Shown: positions 1-10,100 of the stretch, in pieces
How the letters are laid out: each line of letters begins with the position of its first letter
Position numbering within the stretch: position 1 is the stretch's first letter
Assembly (NCBI GenBank): GCA_003254885.1
Contig: QANT01009089.1
Location: forward strand, 1-28,207
Reading direction: 5' to 3'
Source: Purshia tridentata
Taxonomy: Eukaryota; Streptophyta; Magnoliopsida; Rosales; Rosaceae
DNA: 28,207 nt
Made by a program: the position numbers and the translations under genes
Notes under the pieces: generated by a model
Database searches by the model: none
What the model saw: the letters and a program-made list of their open reading frames with translations, nothing else
Told to the model about the DNA's origin: nothing

Positions 1-55
1 TTATAAGTGTCTTTTCTACTGAGAAATTGGTTGCTAAATGTGTAGGTGCTTGTTT

Positions 56-1634
56 ATGAGTTCAAACCTTGGACAAATATTTAGAGAAGCTCTTGCTAAA
101 GCACTTGAGTCCACTAGGAAGCATCCTAGAAGTCCATTCGTTTCAAGCTCATCCGAATCCGAATATGATTTTGAAGGAAGCATGGGCGACAATCATGATG
201 CGGAGATTATTCCCACCCATCCATTGAGTCACTTTTCATAACCATCGCTGCCTGCACAGCCATCATGCATTCGCTATGCTACCGTGAACCACAACTTTGA
301 GATCAAAAGTAGAACTATCCACCTCTTGCCAAATTTCCATGGATTACGTGAGGAGGATCCTATTTAACACTTAAAAGAGTTTTCTGGAGTGTGCGAAACC
401 GCGAGGTATGTAGGGGTTGATGAGAACCAACATCGACTTCGTTTGTTCCCATTTTCACTCAAGGACAAGGCAAAGAAGTGGATTTACTCACTGCCTAGTG
501 CGTCAATCACTACTTGGGAGGAGCTTTCCAAGCAATTCTTGAAGAAATTCTTTTCCACTGCCAAGACGAATGAAATAAGAATAGATATATTGGGGTTTGT
601 GCAAAAGGCAGATGAACCATTTCATGAGATGTGGGAAAGGTTCAATGAGCTGTTGAATGCATGTCTCCATCACGACTTTGAGCCATGGTACCATATGAGC
701 TGCTTTTATCAAGGATTGCTAGAAAGAGACCAATCTATAGTGGATGTCGCATGTGGAGGCGCATTCATGATTAAGACAAATGTGGAAGCTAAAGCATTTC
801 GAGACACTTGCACACAATTCGCAGCAATGGAACTTCACGCGCACAAGAGGAACAACCAAGAGAGGCAAATATGAAATTTCAATTGTACCAAGTGCAATAA
901 AGAAGGAAATTGCTGAAATCAAGACCATGGTGAAGAATTTGGCTATAGTGCATGAGAATGTGAGTACACATGATCAAGATGAGAGTGTGGAGCAAGTAAA
1001 CCAAATGGGGAACTTCCAAAGAAACCAAGGGGAGCCATTTCCAAACACTGACTATCTTGGTTGGATAAGTCACCCTAATATGAGGTGGAGCAACAAAAAT
1101 GGGCAGCAAGCAAGGGGAAACATTAATGTGAGGCCTTATGTGCACCCCAATGCCGAAAAGTCAAGCATGGAGGACAAGGTTGCGCATATTGATCAAAGCA
1201 CCACCACACTAGCTCAAAGCACCAATTCCTTCATGCAAAGAACTGAGTAGCAAATTCAAGCAAATTTGAAGGCCATGGCAAGTTTAGAAGTGCAAATAGG
1301 GCAAATTGCTAGCATTGTAGGACAAAGAGAGCATGGGAAGCTACCTAGTCAAGCCGTTGTCAACCCAAAGATTGAGAATGTGAATGTGATTTGGATACAA
1401 ACCAAGAGGGTGCACCATGGAAGGACAATAGCAAGGAAGAAGGTTCATGAGGTGATCATTATTTTTGACGATGAAGAAGAAGAGGACCTTTTCATGGATG
1501 AAGAAGAACCAAGTGAAGAATCTCAACCTGAGCATATCACTAGATTCCCACGCAGGGGAACTAAGAGCAATCGAAGACAAAGTAAGCGAAGGAGAGGCCG
1601 AAGTTTCAGATCAAATAGAGGGGTACTTATTTGA
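56..1634 (+). pseudogene. Decayed gag gene of a Ty3/Gypsy LTR retrotransposon
   Basis: This encoded the capsid/nucleocapsid polyprotein of a plant Gypsy element. An N-terminal part (ATG at 56) precedes a clear Retrotrans_gag core at about 390-770, with landmarks RLFPFSLKDKAKKW, SITTWEELSKQFLKKFF and FHEMWERFNELL. The downstream linker (NSQQW, a glycine/asparagine-rich stretch, then a segment ending LPSQAVVNPK) resembles Athila/Tat-type gag proteins by my recollection of the family. The frame is broken by TAA at 239-241, TAA at 365-367, a one-base frameshift near 795-803 (reading continues one frame over as FETLAHNSQQW) and TAG at 1248-1250. The last open part is acidic (EEEEDLFMDEEEPSEE) and then basic. 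No protease, reverse transcriptase or integrase follows, because an LTR-like end comes directly after. It was therefore either a gag-only non-autonomous element or one that lost pol. It is not expected to make protein. Confidence 0.88.
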
Positions 1635-1639
1635 GCAAT

Positions 1640-1654
1640 TTTTGAAAAAGAAGA
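1640..1654 (+). other. Candidate polypurine tract before a 3' LTR
   Basis: A purine run (gaaaaagaaga) sits directly before a TG-starting, LTR-like end at 1655. Plus-strand primers of LTR retrotransposons lie exactly here. The tract directly follows the gag reading frame, so pol is absent. Confidence 0.6.
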
Positions 1655-1905
1655 TGTAACGACCCGTACTTTTTAAGTATATTATAATAGNAATGACCAA
1701 AATGAACATGGTGCTGAAAGTGTTTTTTAATTTTATAAAAGATTTAATGTATATATAGCACTCAAAATGTAATATACTTAACATTATTATCACATAAAAT
1801 CAAGAGTTTTCAACTAATGTATCCCTAATCTATACTTGTATATATATAACTCAAAGTATTAATTTTGCTAATTAAAGACATAATAAAGTAATGTGATGAA
1901 GCCAC
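1655..1905 (+). mobile_element. Start of a 3' LTR, downstream end not defined
   Basis: The sequence opens with tgtaacgacccgtac, a TGTAACGACCC-type start that I recognise from plant Gypsy LTRs. The same 15 bases open the partial LTR at 28084. I cannot place the CA end. The AT-rich sequence here runs into an inserted inverted-repeat element at 1906, and the rest of the LTR may lie beyond 3156. One undetermined base (n) lies at 1691. Confidence 0.6.
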
Positions 1906-2048
1906 TAGGGCTGGGTCGGTTTGACCGAAAAACCGATAACCGTTCCGAAACCGGTGCTACCGATACCGAGAAAACCGGAACCGAATAGAACCGAAACCGA
2001 GACAACCATAACCGGACCAAACCGAAGATGTCGGTTCGGTTTCGGTTC

Positions 2049-2187
2049 TCATAATCCAGAACCGTTGGTTTACCGAACCGAACTGAATATTAAAATTTAA
2101 TTTTCATATTTATATAATCATAATCCAAAACCGTTGATTTACCGAACCGAACAGAATATTAAAATTTAATTTTCATATTTATATATT
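2049..2187. repeat. Tandem duplication, 69-bp unit
   Basis: Two adjacent copies start at 2049 and 2118, each running from tcataatcc through taccgaaccgaac to aaaatttaattttcatatt. They differ at only a few bases. The repeat lies inside the left half of the TIR element. Confidence 0.85.
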
Positions 2188-2371
2188 TATACACATTTGA
2201 CATTTTAGATAATAAAACTAATATTAACTTAACTATAATTTAGATAATAAAATATATTTTATATATCAATTGAACCATATATTAGATAATAAATATATTT
2301 CATAATTATTATTTTTCAATTGAATCATATATTTATTTTATAAAAAAGGTGAATGATATATTCTTAATATC

Positions 2372-2502
2372 TTATACCTTATTTCAATTGAAGGTAATGA
2401 TTTTTTTTGTTAAAACACATAAAATGTTAAGGGTTTATTATACCTTATTTCAATTGAAGGTAATGATTTTTTGGTTAAAACACATAAAATGTTAAGGGTT
2501 TA
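2372..2502. repeat. Tandem duplication, 66-bp unit
   Basis: Copies start at 2372 and 2438. Each contains ttatttcaattgaaggtaat followed by a T run, taaaacacataaaatgttaa and gggttta. The copies are nearly identical apart from the T-run length, so the duplication is recent relative to the element. Confidence 0.88.
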
Positions 2503-3156
2503 GGCTATGGGATATAGGCTATAGGGTTTAGAATTTAGTATATGTAAACGCTATGTTTTATATAAATTATAAAACATATGTAATAAATCAAAACTCTAAA
2601 CCCCAATACCTTATTTCAAATTAAACCAATAATTTTGTTATTAAAACACAACAAAGTTTAGGGTACGAGATAATAAGATTATAAGATATAAGATAGTAAG
2701 ATGATACAATTATACTAGTACAACATTCAACATATATAATTTAAATATTATTGTATAAGTTTTAGGGTATATATATTAGGGTAATAGAATTTAGGGTTTT
2801 TTTAATTAGATTTTAATAGAAATTTAAAACCATATATTTTTAAAATTATAAGTTTAATATCAAAATGGTATAAAATTGGCTCAAAGTGGTACAAAATACC
2901 TCAAAATGGTACAAAATGGCCCAAAATGGCAAAAAAAGGCCCAAAAATGTATTAAAAAAAGGCCCAAAATGCGGCCTAATTTGAAGTTCGGTAAAGGCCC
3001 AAACCGAACCGGTCCGAACCGGTTTCTCGGTACGGCTCGGTACTTGGTTCATCATTCTCGGTTTCGGTTTCGATTTCCATGCAAGCTAACCGGGGAGTTC
3101 GGTTCGGTACTCGGTTCATCATTTTCGGTTCGGTTCGGTTCGGTTCCCCAGCCCTA

Positions 3157-6100
3157 AACTAAACCATAGAATAGTTGACAAATGGCTTAAAAGAACTTAT
3201 AAATAATCTAAAAAGTGTGTCATTTTTTCAATTAAAAAAGAACACACACAATCTGATACCGCCCCACTCACTCTGTTTAAGTGGCTAAGACATAAGAGTA
3301 GCCTAGAAACTTATTCAGTAGTGGCCACTATTTGACCCAATACTACTAAAAACACTCCTTTATAATTGAGTGGGATTTAATGCAGACATTTAGTGACAAA
3401 ACAACTGATGCTAACCCACGCCCATGCATCAGCATTTCCACTGGATTGCAATAATACCAAAATTAAAGCATACAATTATTCCTCTATTTCCTTTTTCAAA
3501 TTCTGAGCTCAGCTCGGTATTATAATCGATCATTTGTTATTAATTAATAAGTTAGCATGTGAAAATAATATCTCAACCATTTCGGCTTATGCTAATTAAG
3601 GTACAATAATTAATAATTTAATAGTTATACCACTACCGATCGATTCATATAATAGAGATCGATAATCTTCACAGTATTTGAACGATTAAATTTACATATA
3701 TATATATATTTAATTGTCTTTCCAATAAAAGAAATGCAAATCTTTCTTAAACGGGCGAAGGTCCTACACTCCTACGACTCCTACGGTCCTACCTGCAACC
3801 ATAAAAAGGTAAAAGCATCAATTGGATCAACCCACGACCCGAATTGTCCGTTTTGTGAGACCATAAAGTAAAACTAAACTGCCTATTTCAGTTTACCTCA
3901 ATTTCTTTAAGACATTTCATCCAACACTTGGTCTAATTTTTTAAATATTAAAATTTTCGAGCAAATTAATGTAGAGAATTATGTTGTGTGGAGGTAATAA
4001 ACCCCACTTGCCCTACATACGTTGTCAGTACTCCTTCTGATCCAAATTTTTAATTTTTTAATACACCTCTTTTAATTTTATTTTTCTTTTAGGAAAAGCA
4101 AAGGAATAATGCAAATAAAGTCAAACCACCAACTCCAGCACTATTTGTTTTAATTTTGTTAAAACCTAAAAGCGGGTCTGAAGTTTAAATCTTCTACTCT
4201 AACTGAAAGAAAGAAAGAAATTTCTTATATGATTTATGGATATCAAGGAAAGTAAGCTAGGTTTTTGATAATTATAAAAATTTCTTGACAATAACAAATA
4301 TTGCTGGAAAATTATGAACCATGTAAACAGTGAAGAAAAGTACAATTTGAAGTTGAAGAAAAAGAGCTGGAGAAGCGTGTCAGCAAATGCAACAAGCAAC
4401 AACAATTGTTTTTTGATATTTGTGGGTCACCAAACTTTGTCTCCTTTATCTTAAAAAAACACTAATTAATCACTTATTTTTTCCTTGTTTTAAATACAAA
4501 TAACACTTTGTTTGTTCTTTAAAGCAATTTTTATTATTGTAATGGCCTAAGAGTCAAGAGTATTTTTGTCTGTACACATAATAGATGCTTTAACGCATTA
4601 CCTTAAGGGCTTTAGCATATTCTGGAATCACTAGTTTTGTGCAGACATGCACACTTAATTACTTAAAAATCCAACTAATATTGTCTTATCTTATTATATG
4701 AAAGACCAAGAGGTTATTATTGAATATAATGTATTAAAGGAGGAAAAAAATTGTAGGGTCTGTGTCAAGTTATGAACCAAAAACATCATTCTCAGGAATC
4801 GACTATGTAAAGTTGTAAACTGGTGGAGTGGTGGGTGGGTTATCCATCCACATATGTTACACAACTATACGTACAAATAATTCTCTGCTTTGGACTCTCC
4901 TAATTTGTATTTTGCTATTTGGGTTTGTTTTTATATGAACTGGTTATCGATATTGGAAAGAAAACATGTGGAAGAGTATAATAGATGTATGTAGTAGATT
5001 CATTTGGCTCATTCAAAGCAACCATGGCACAGATTATTAATTTCAAACCCAATTTGACCTCTAGGAATATTAATGAAAAACTACGAGTCTAGAACCATGG
5101 ACTTGGTATCTTGTTACGAAAAATATTTTGTTACCATATTGTCTAATATGTTATCTACAAAAATTAAACTTGATCTTCTATTTTTTAGGTTATTTTTAAG
5201 GATTAGATCTGTAAAAATTGAGTCAAATTAATAATTATTTAGTCATTTAAATACACACAAAGATCTTACTAAGGCTCGTGAAATGTGTGTGGAAATTATG
5301 GAAGGATTCAGAAAAAGATCACCATTTACATACACACAACACACAACACAAAGGTCTTTCTCACCATTCTTTGAGAAAATATACACTTTGACCTTTCATT
5401 TAAATAACTTTATTTATACAAATGCTCCTATTTAAAACACACCTCATTTAACTCGCACACTTACATACTCAAATAAATAAATACATAACATATTTGAATA
5501 ATAATATCTTTTAAAATATTTCCAACAGAGAGTTTGGGTCAAATTGTTATTCACTTCTCCCCCAATCTAAAGGTTGATTTGGGTTTTATCACTATCACTT
5601 TATCAATCTAATTCATCATTAATTTGCAGTAAACAAAGGTCTTGGACCCAAGACAGAGAGAAGGAAGAGATTCTGTGAACCATTTTTGCTTTGGGTTTGG
5701 AATTACTTCCTTCCTAGTTCATAGTTCCTATGAGAGAACCAACGGTTGTGATTTTCTGATTAATTACATACATGACACCAAGTTTGAGTGGGCCCCAATT
5801 TTGCCTACATACAAAGTGCAGCAGAAAGCCAGAACAGCCAAATAGTTGCCTTCCCTCTTCCCATTTTATATAAAACTTCAAAAAGAATTTATATTGTTTT
5901 AGTCGGATATCATTAAAATCTCTATAGTTTTTTGAATTTGCTAATTTTGTTACTCGTAATTTATTAACTACTGCAATTTAATGAGGCATTCTAAATTTCG
6001 TTACATGAGTGAGTATATTTTGGACTTTTTTTAATAGTTTAGCTTCATTATTACTATTTCAAATGATTTATTCATATATATTACTTGAATTGTAACAGTT

Positions 6101-6292
6101 AATAAACTATAAAGACAAAAACTAGTCAAATTAATTTAAAACTAGAAGAAGCTTAGTTTATTATATTTAAAACCTAGCCAAACTAGCTAGATGGACAAAA
6201 AATATCATTTTGACCTAAAAAAAAAAATTGAAATACACTTATACATAATACACGTACACTACACCCCACAAAATGATAATCCCTTCCCTCTG
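3157..6292. other. AT-rich intergenic DNA upstream of REC3
   Basis: I find no credible gene. The reading frames at 4199-4405 (-) and 5642-5845 (+) are short, match nothing I recognise and lack codon bias. The stretch holds poly-A/T runs and a short TA repeat near 3697. Its 3' part contains the REC3 promoter, and the first ~100 bp may include leftover LTR sequence displaced by the TIR element. Confidence 0.6.
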
Positions 6293-6299
6293 TATAAAG
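6293..6299 (+). promoter_or_regulatory. Probable TATA box of the REC3 gene
   Basis: TATAAAG stands about 30 bp before a strongly pyrimidine-rich stretch (about 6345-6475) that looks like a plant 5' leader. Transcription would start near 6320-6335. This is inferred from position and composition only. Confidence 0.5.
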
Positions 6300-6324
6300 C
6301 CAGAAACTGGCATAAAATGCCAAA

Positions 6325-7155
6325 TATATTGTTCTGACTGTTAAATCTCCACCCTTCCTTCCTTATCACACTCATCTCCCTATATCTCTTCCCTCTTCTA
6401 TTTTTCCCTCTCCACCTTTCTTTTCTCTCTTCATTTCATTGCTTATTGCTCTCCTCATTATCCAAACTCCAGTTTCTGAAGCTCACTACTCTCTCAGAGA
6501 CCTTCCCTCTTATACTTTCTGCATAATTATTATTAGCTCAATTTAATTATCAGTCATGGTCTTCTACATGCATGGTTGGCAATATTTGACACTGCATTAA
6601 AGACCCTTTTCTCTGTGTGACTGTGTCCCATCTGCAACACTTTCAAAAGCTTTTCCAGATACTTGGTAATCATTCATTGCTATTAGCTCCAAAGTCCCAC
6701 AAATGATTACTGTTTTGCCAAAAATAGTCACTCTTTGTTTTGCTTTTTCTGAGCTCTCTCTTCAGCCTCTGTACTCTTAATTTGAATGCTCTTTTCCTTT
6801 CTTTTTTTATTTGTCATTTAATGTTCATTCTAGCTCTTTTGTAATAACTTTATGATGATATGGGTTACTAATATGTGGTGGGTATTGGGTTTTATTCTTG
6901 AAAACTGTTTCTCAGAGTTGAAAGAAGAGTACTTGGATGGCTTATAATAGCTCTAAAGTCTAAACCTTATCTTAATTTGTCCATGGAATTATGGTTAAAT
7001 AATAATTATAGTGCATTAGTGCAATTAATATATATATCTTTCATCTTACTAACACTACTGATTTAAAACTTTTTCAGGCTAATTATAGCAAGGTGTGTAT
7101 TGAAGAATATTCTTCTACAAATTTAAGCTCATTATCCATTCAAGGATAGTTGAAA
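6325..7155 (+). promoter_or_regulatory. REC3 5' leader with a leader intron (6666-7077)
   Basis: The leader appears to be two exons, about 6325-6665 and 7078-7155. The donor after ACTTG is gtaatc at 6666. The acceptor is ctttttcag ending at 7077, preceded by a good branch-point-like ttactaac. The second leader exon contains no ATG, so the start at 7156 is the first ATG there. Leader introns are common in plant housekeeping genes and often raise expression. Exact ends need transcript data. Confidence 0.5.
6556..6600 (+). CDS. Possible upstream ORF in the REC3 leader (14 aa)
   Basis: An ATG at 6556 opens a short frame ending in TAA at 6598-6600, within the first leader exon. The peptide would begin MVFYMHGW. 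If transcription starts near the TATA box at 6293, ribosomes would meet this ATG before the REC3 start and re-initiation would be needed. Nothing shows that the peptide is conserved or made. Confidence 0.3.
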   Translation: MVFYMHGWQYLTLH

Positions 7156-10100
7156 ATGGCACCAAGAAACAGTCGTGGAAAGGGCAAAGGAGAAAAGAAG
7201 AAGAAAGAAGAGAAGGGTATCAATTAATTTTTCTTTAATTTTTTAAAATTTGCCCAGTTCCTTTTATTAAAAAATGAATTAATCTCCATATCATTTTGCG
7301 CTTTGCAGTTCTTCCTGTTGTCCTGGATATCACTGTGAACCTTCCTGATGAAAGCAGTGTCGTTTTAAAGGTTTGGATATATTGTTCTAAACTCCAGCTT
7401 TTTTGCTGCAATTAATTATTAATAACAGGTGCTAATAGATTTGTCAAAATTGATTAATCAAGTGAACAAAATACTTGAATTTAGATGATATATGGAGTTT
7501 ATTTGGGTATAATTATACTATATTCAAAATTTACTTAAGTTCTATGCTAATAAATAAATGAATCGTAAACACTCGTTTTCTTATGTTGCTTATATTTTAC
7601 ATGGATATTTTTTCTGGTTACATGGTGTCCAGTTATTTTATGCCAAAACCTATAACCAGGGTCAAAATTAGTTGATTGGTTGGTTTGGAGTATGTGCTGG
7701 GTCTCCAAACTAGACATCACCTACTTCCATAGTTCCACTTCCATGATAGGAGCCTCTTGCAAGCTCAATATGTATGTGCCTTTTCTTGTCCTTATTGTTA
7801 TTTGCTAATGTCAAGTTATGATAAGCAAATTGACTGTCATATTCTGATTCTTAAGGACAAAATTCTAAATATTTTATAAGTTAGATGGTATGCTTGGCAT
7901 ATTATTTATTATTTGATTAATAAATGTAATACAAATAATTTTCTTGAGATTTTATAATAGTAACATTCTTGAGCATGTATATATATGAAATAACATTTGA
8001 GTTTTAAACAGGGAATATCAACCGACAGAATTATTGATGTTCGCCAACTATTATCAGTGAACACAGAAACTTGCAACATCACAAATTTTTCACTATCCCA
8101 TGAGGTAAATGTTATAACCCACATTCTAATTATTATTATTACTCTTTCTTTCTTTTTTTCAACATTGTGAAATCTCATGAAGAAAATATATGATCGGAGC
8201 AAATAGCATGCAGTACAAGAAATTTCATTGGCTTTGACATGTTGTTTTGACAAATTAGGGCACATGACCAAATCAAAATATCCTGCCCATTTTTAGTCTT
8301 GTCTGTTTTAATATACCTCGTGACATGTGGCTGCTGAACGCTTAGCACAAAAAAAGTAGAGACATAAAGCTCCGTATCACGTTTATGATGACCCAATTAC
8401 TACGACCCATGAATTGTTGAAACTTATCATACGACTATAATATCATTGTCGTTCGTTACAGGTAAGAGGAAAACGGTTAAAAGATACGGTGGACGTCTCC
8501 GCACTGAAACCATGCGTCCTGACGTTGGTCGAGGGTAAAAAATACGACGTCGTTTTATCACATATATGATTTATCTGCACGGCGTCGTTTGAGCTCTTCT
8601 TCTTCCTCACTCAAATTTCTCAGAGTACCTGTTTACTGTTTTTTCTGTCAGAGGACTACGATGAAGAGCGCGCAACTGCGCACGTTAGGCGCGTGCTGGA
8701 CATCGTGGCCTGCACGACGAGCTTCGGCGCGTCACCGTCGCCGCCGACGACGACGAAGGACCAAAGTCTCAAACCCGATGCATCCTCTTCTACGGGTGCT
8801 GGTAAAAATGCGCCGGGTGCGCAGGATAATAAGAGCGCCAAGAAAACCAGCGCCGCCTCCAAGTCTCAAGCTGGCTCTAATGCGGACTCCGACACTGAAA
8901 TGAGCCACTCTTGCCTCAAGCTCGGTTCTTTCTACGACTTCTTCTCTCTCTCCCACCTCACTCCCCCTCTGCAATGTACTCTCTCTCTCTCTTCACACTG
9001 TGTATGCGAGCATGAATGCATGTACGTATGTATTTATGTATAAATGCTATGAATGTTGCAGTTATAAGAAGGGTGACGAAACGACAAGATGAGATTTCGG
9101 ACGATGATCACCTCTTTTCTCTTGAAGTAAGACCTTCTACAGAGTCCATTTGCACACAAAGGCACACTTTTTTTGGGTCTGAATTTCTGAACATCCAAAC
9201 ACATGGTTTATTTTGGCAATGATGATCAGGTGAAGCTTTGTAACGGGAAGCTGGTCCATGTTGAAGCTTGCCGAAAGGGGTTTTATAGCGTAGGGAAGCA
9301 GCGGATTTTGTGTCACAACCTTGTCGATTTGTCGCGCCAGCTTAGTAGAGCCTTTGACAATGTTAGTTTCGCTACTGAAACTAAGCTGTTGAATTCCTTT
9401 GCTTAGTGTTTTTTTTTTTTTTTTTTAATTATGTTTGATGATGTTCAATGTTCAATGTTTATTTATGAGTGAACAATTCAGCTTTGCAATTGTTTATTGA
9501 TAGATGAATACTTAATTTCTCCTGTTTCAGGCTTACGATGATCTTATGAAAGCATTTTCGGAGAGAAATAAGGTATATAGACGATCATTATGCTATTTTG
9601 TGACACTGTTTTCTGTATCTTGTAATTAATTTTCTTTGATCTTTTGCAGTTTGGGAATCTTCCTTATGGATTTAGAGCAAACACATGGCTAGTACCACCT
9701 GTGTCAGCACAGTCACCATCAATTTTCCCTTCTCTCCCTGTGGAGGATGAAACTTGGGGAGGAAACGGAGGTGGTGTAGGAAGAGATGGGAAATTCGATC
9801 TGGTACCTTGGGCTAATGAGTTTTGGTATATTGCGTCTATGCCTTGCAAGACAGCAGAGGAGAGGCAGGTCCGAGATAGGAAGGCATTCCTTCTTCACAG
9901 CCTATTTGTCGATGTTTCCATTTTTAGGGCCATTAAAGCTGTGCAGCATGTCATGCGAAAACTGGAATTGACCTGTTCAGTTGCAAACAGTGAGATACTT
10001 TATACTGAAAGAGTCGGGGACTTGAATGTCACAGTTATGAAAGATGTTTCCAATGCAAGCCATAAGGTAGATACTAAGATTGATGGAATTCAAGCAACTG

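Larger units (their letters stand above)
1906..3156. mobile_element. Non-autonomous TIR transposon with CGGTTCGG-rich ends
   Basis: The left end reads tagggctgggtcggtt. The reverse complement of the right end reads tagggctggggaaccg, which gives terminal inverted repeats of about 10 bp with a shared core. Beyond the termini, both ends carry many CGGTT/CCGAA units (about 1915-2165 and 2995-3145), the usual look of subterminal transposase-binding arrays. The interior is AT-rich, has no transposase and contains two internal duplications. I see no convincing 8-bp target-site duplication (gaagccac left, aactaaac right). If TA is the duplicated target, the TIR would start at GGGCTGGG. The hAT superfamily is my first guess, with low certainty. 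Confidence 0.7.

Noticed and set aside
2430..2800. Repeated gggttta/tttaggg words resembling plant telomere repeats
   Set aside because: They are scattered single copies inside the TIR element, not a tandem telomeric array.
2876..3157. 93-codon plus-strand frame and its opposite-strand counterpart
   Set aside because: Both fall in low-complexity gcccaaaatg and CGGTTCGG repeats of the TIR element, so the apparent protein is a repeat artefact.
4199..4405. Minus-strand 68-codon frame rich in Phe/Leu
   Set aside because: It lies in AT-rich intergenic DNA, has no recognisable motif and its composition is that of random poly-A/T sequence.
5642..5845. Plus-strand 67-codon frame upstream of REC3
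   Set aside because: It matches nothing I recognise, its start is not a good ATG context and no splice partners are evident.
8589..9043. Overlapping frames on both strands around REC3 exon 5
   Set aside because: They are shadows produced by the GC-rich exon. Only the frame that continues through the splice sites (8652-8975) fits the REC family.
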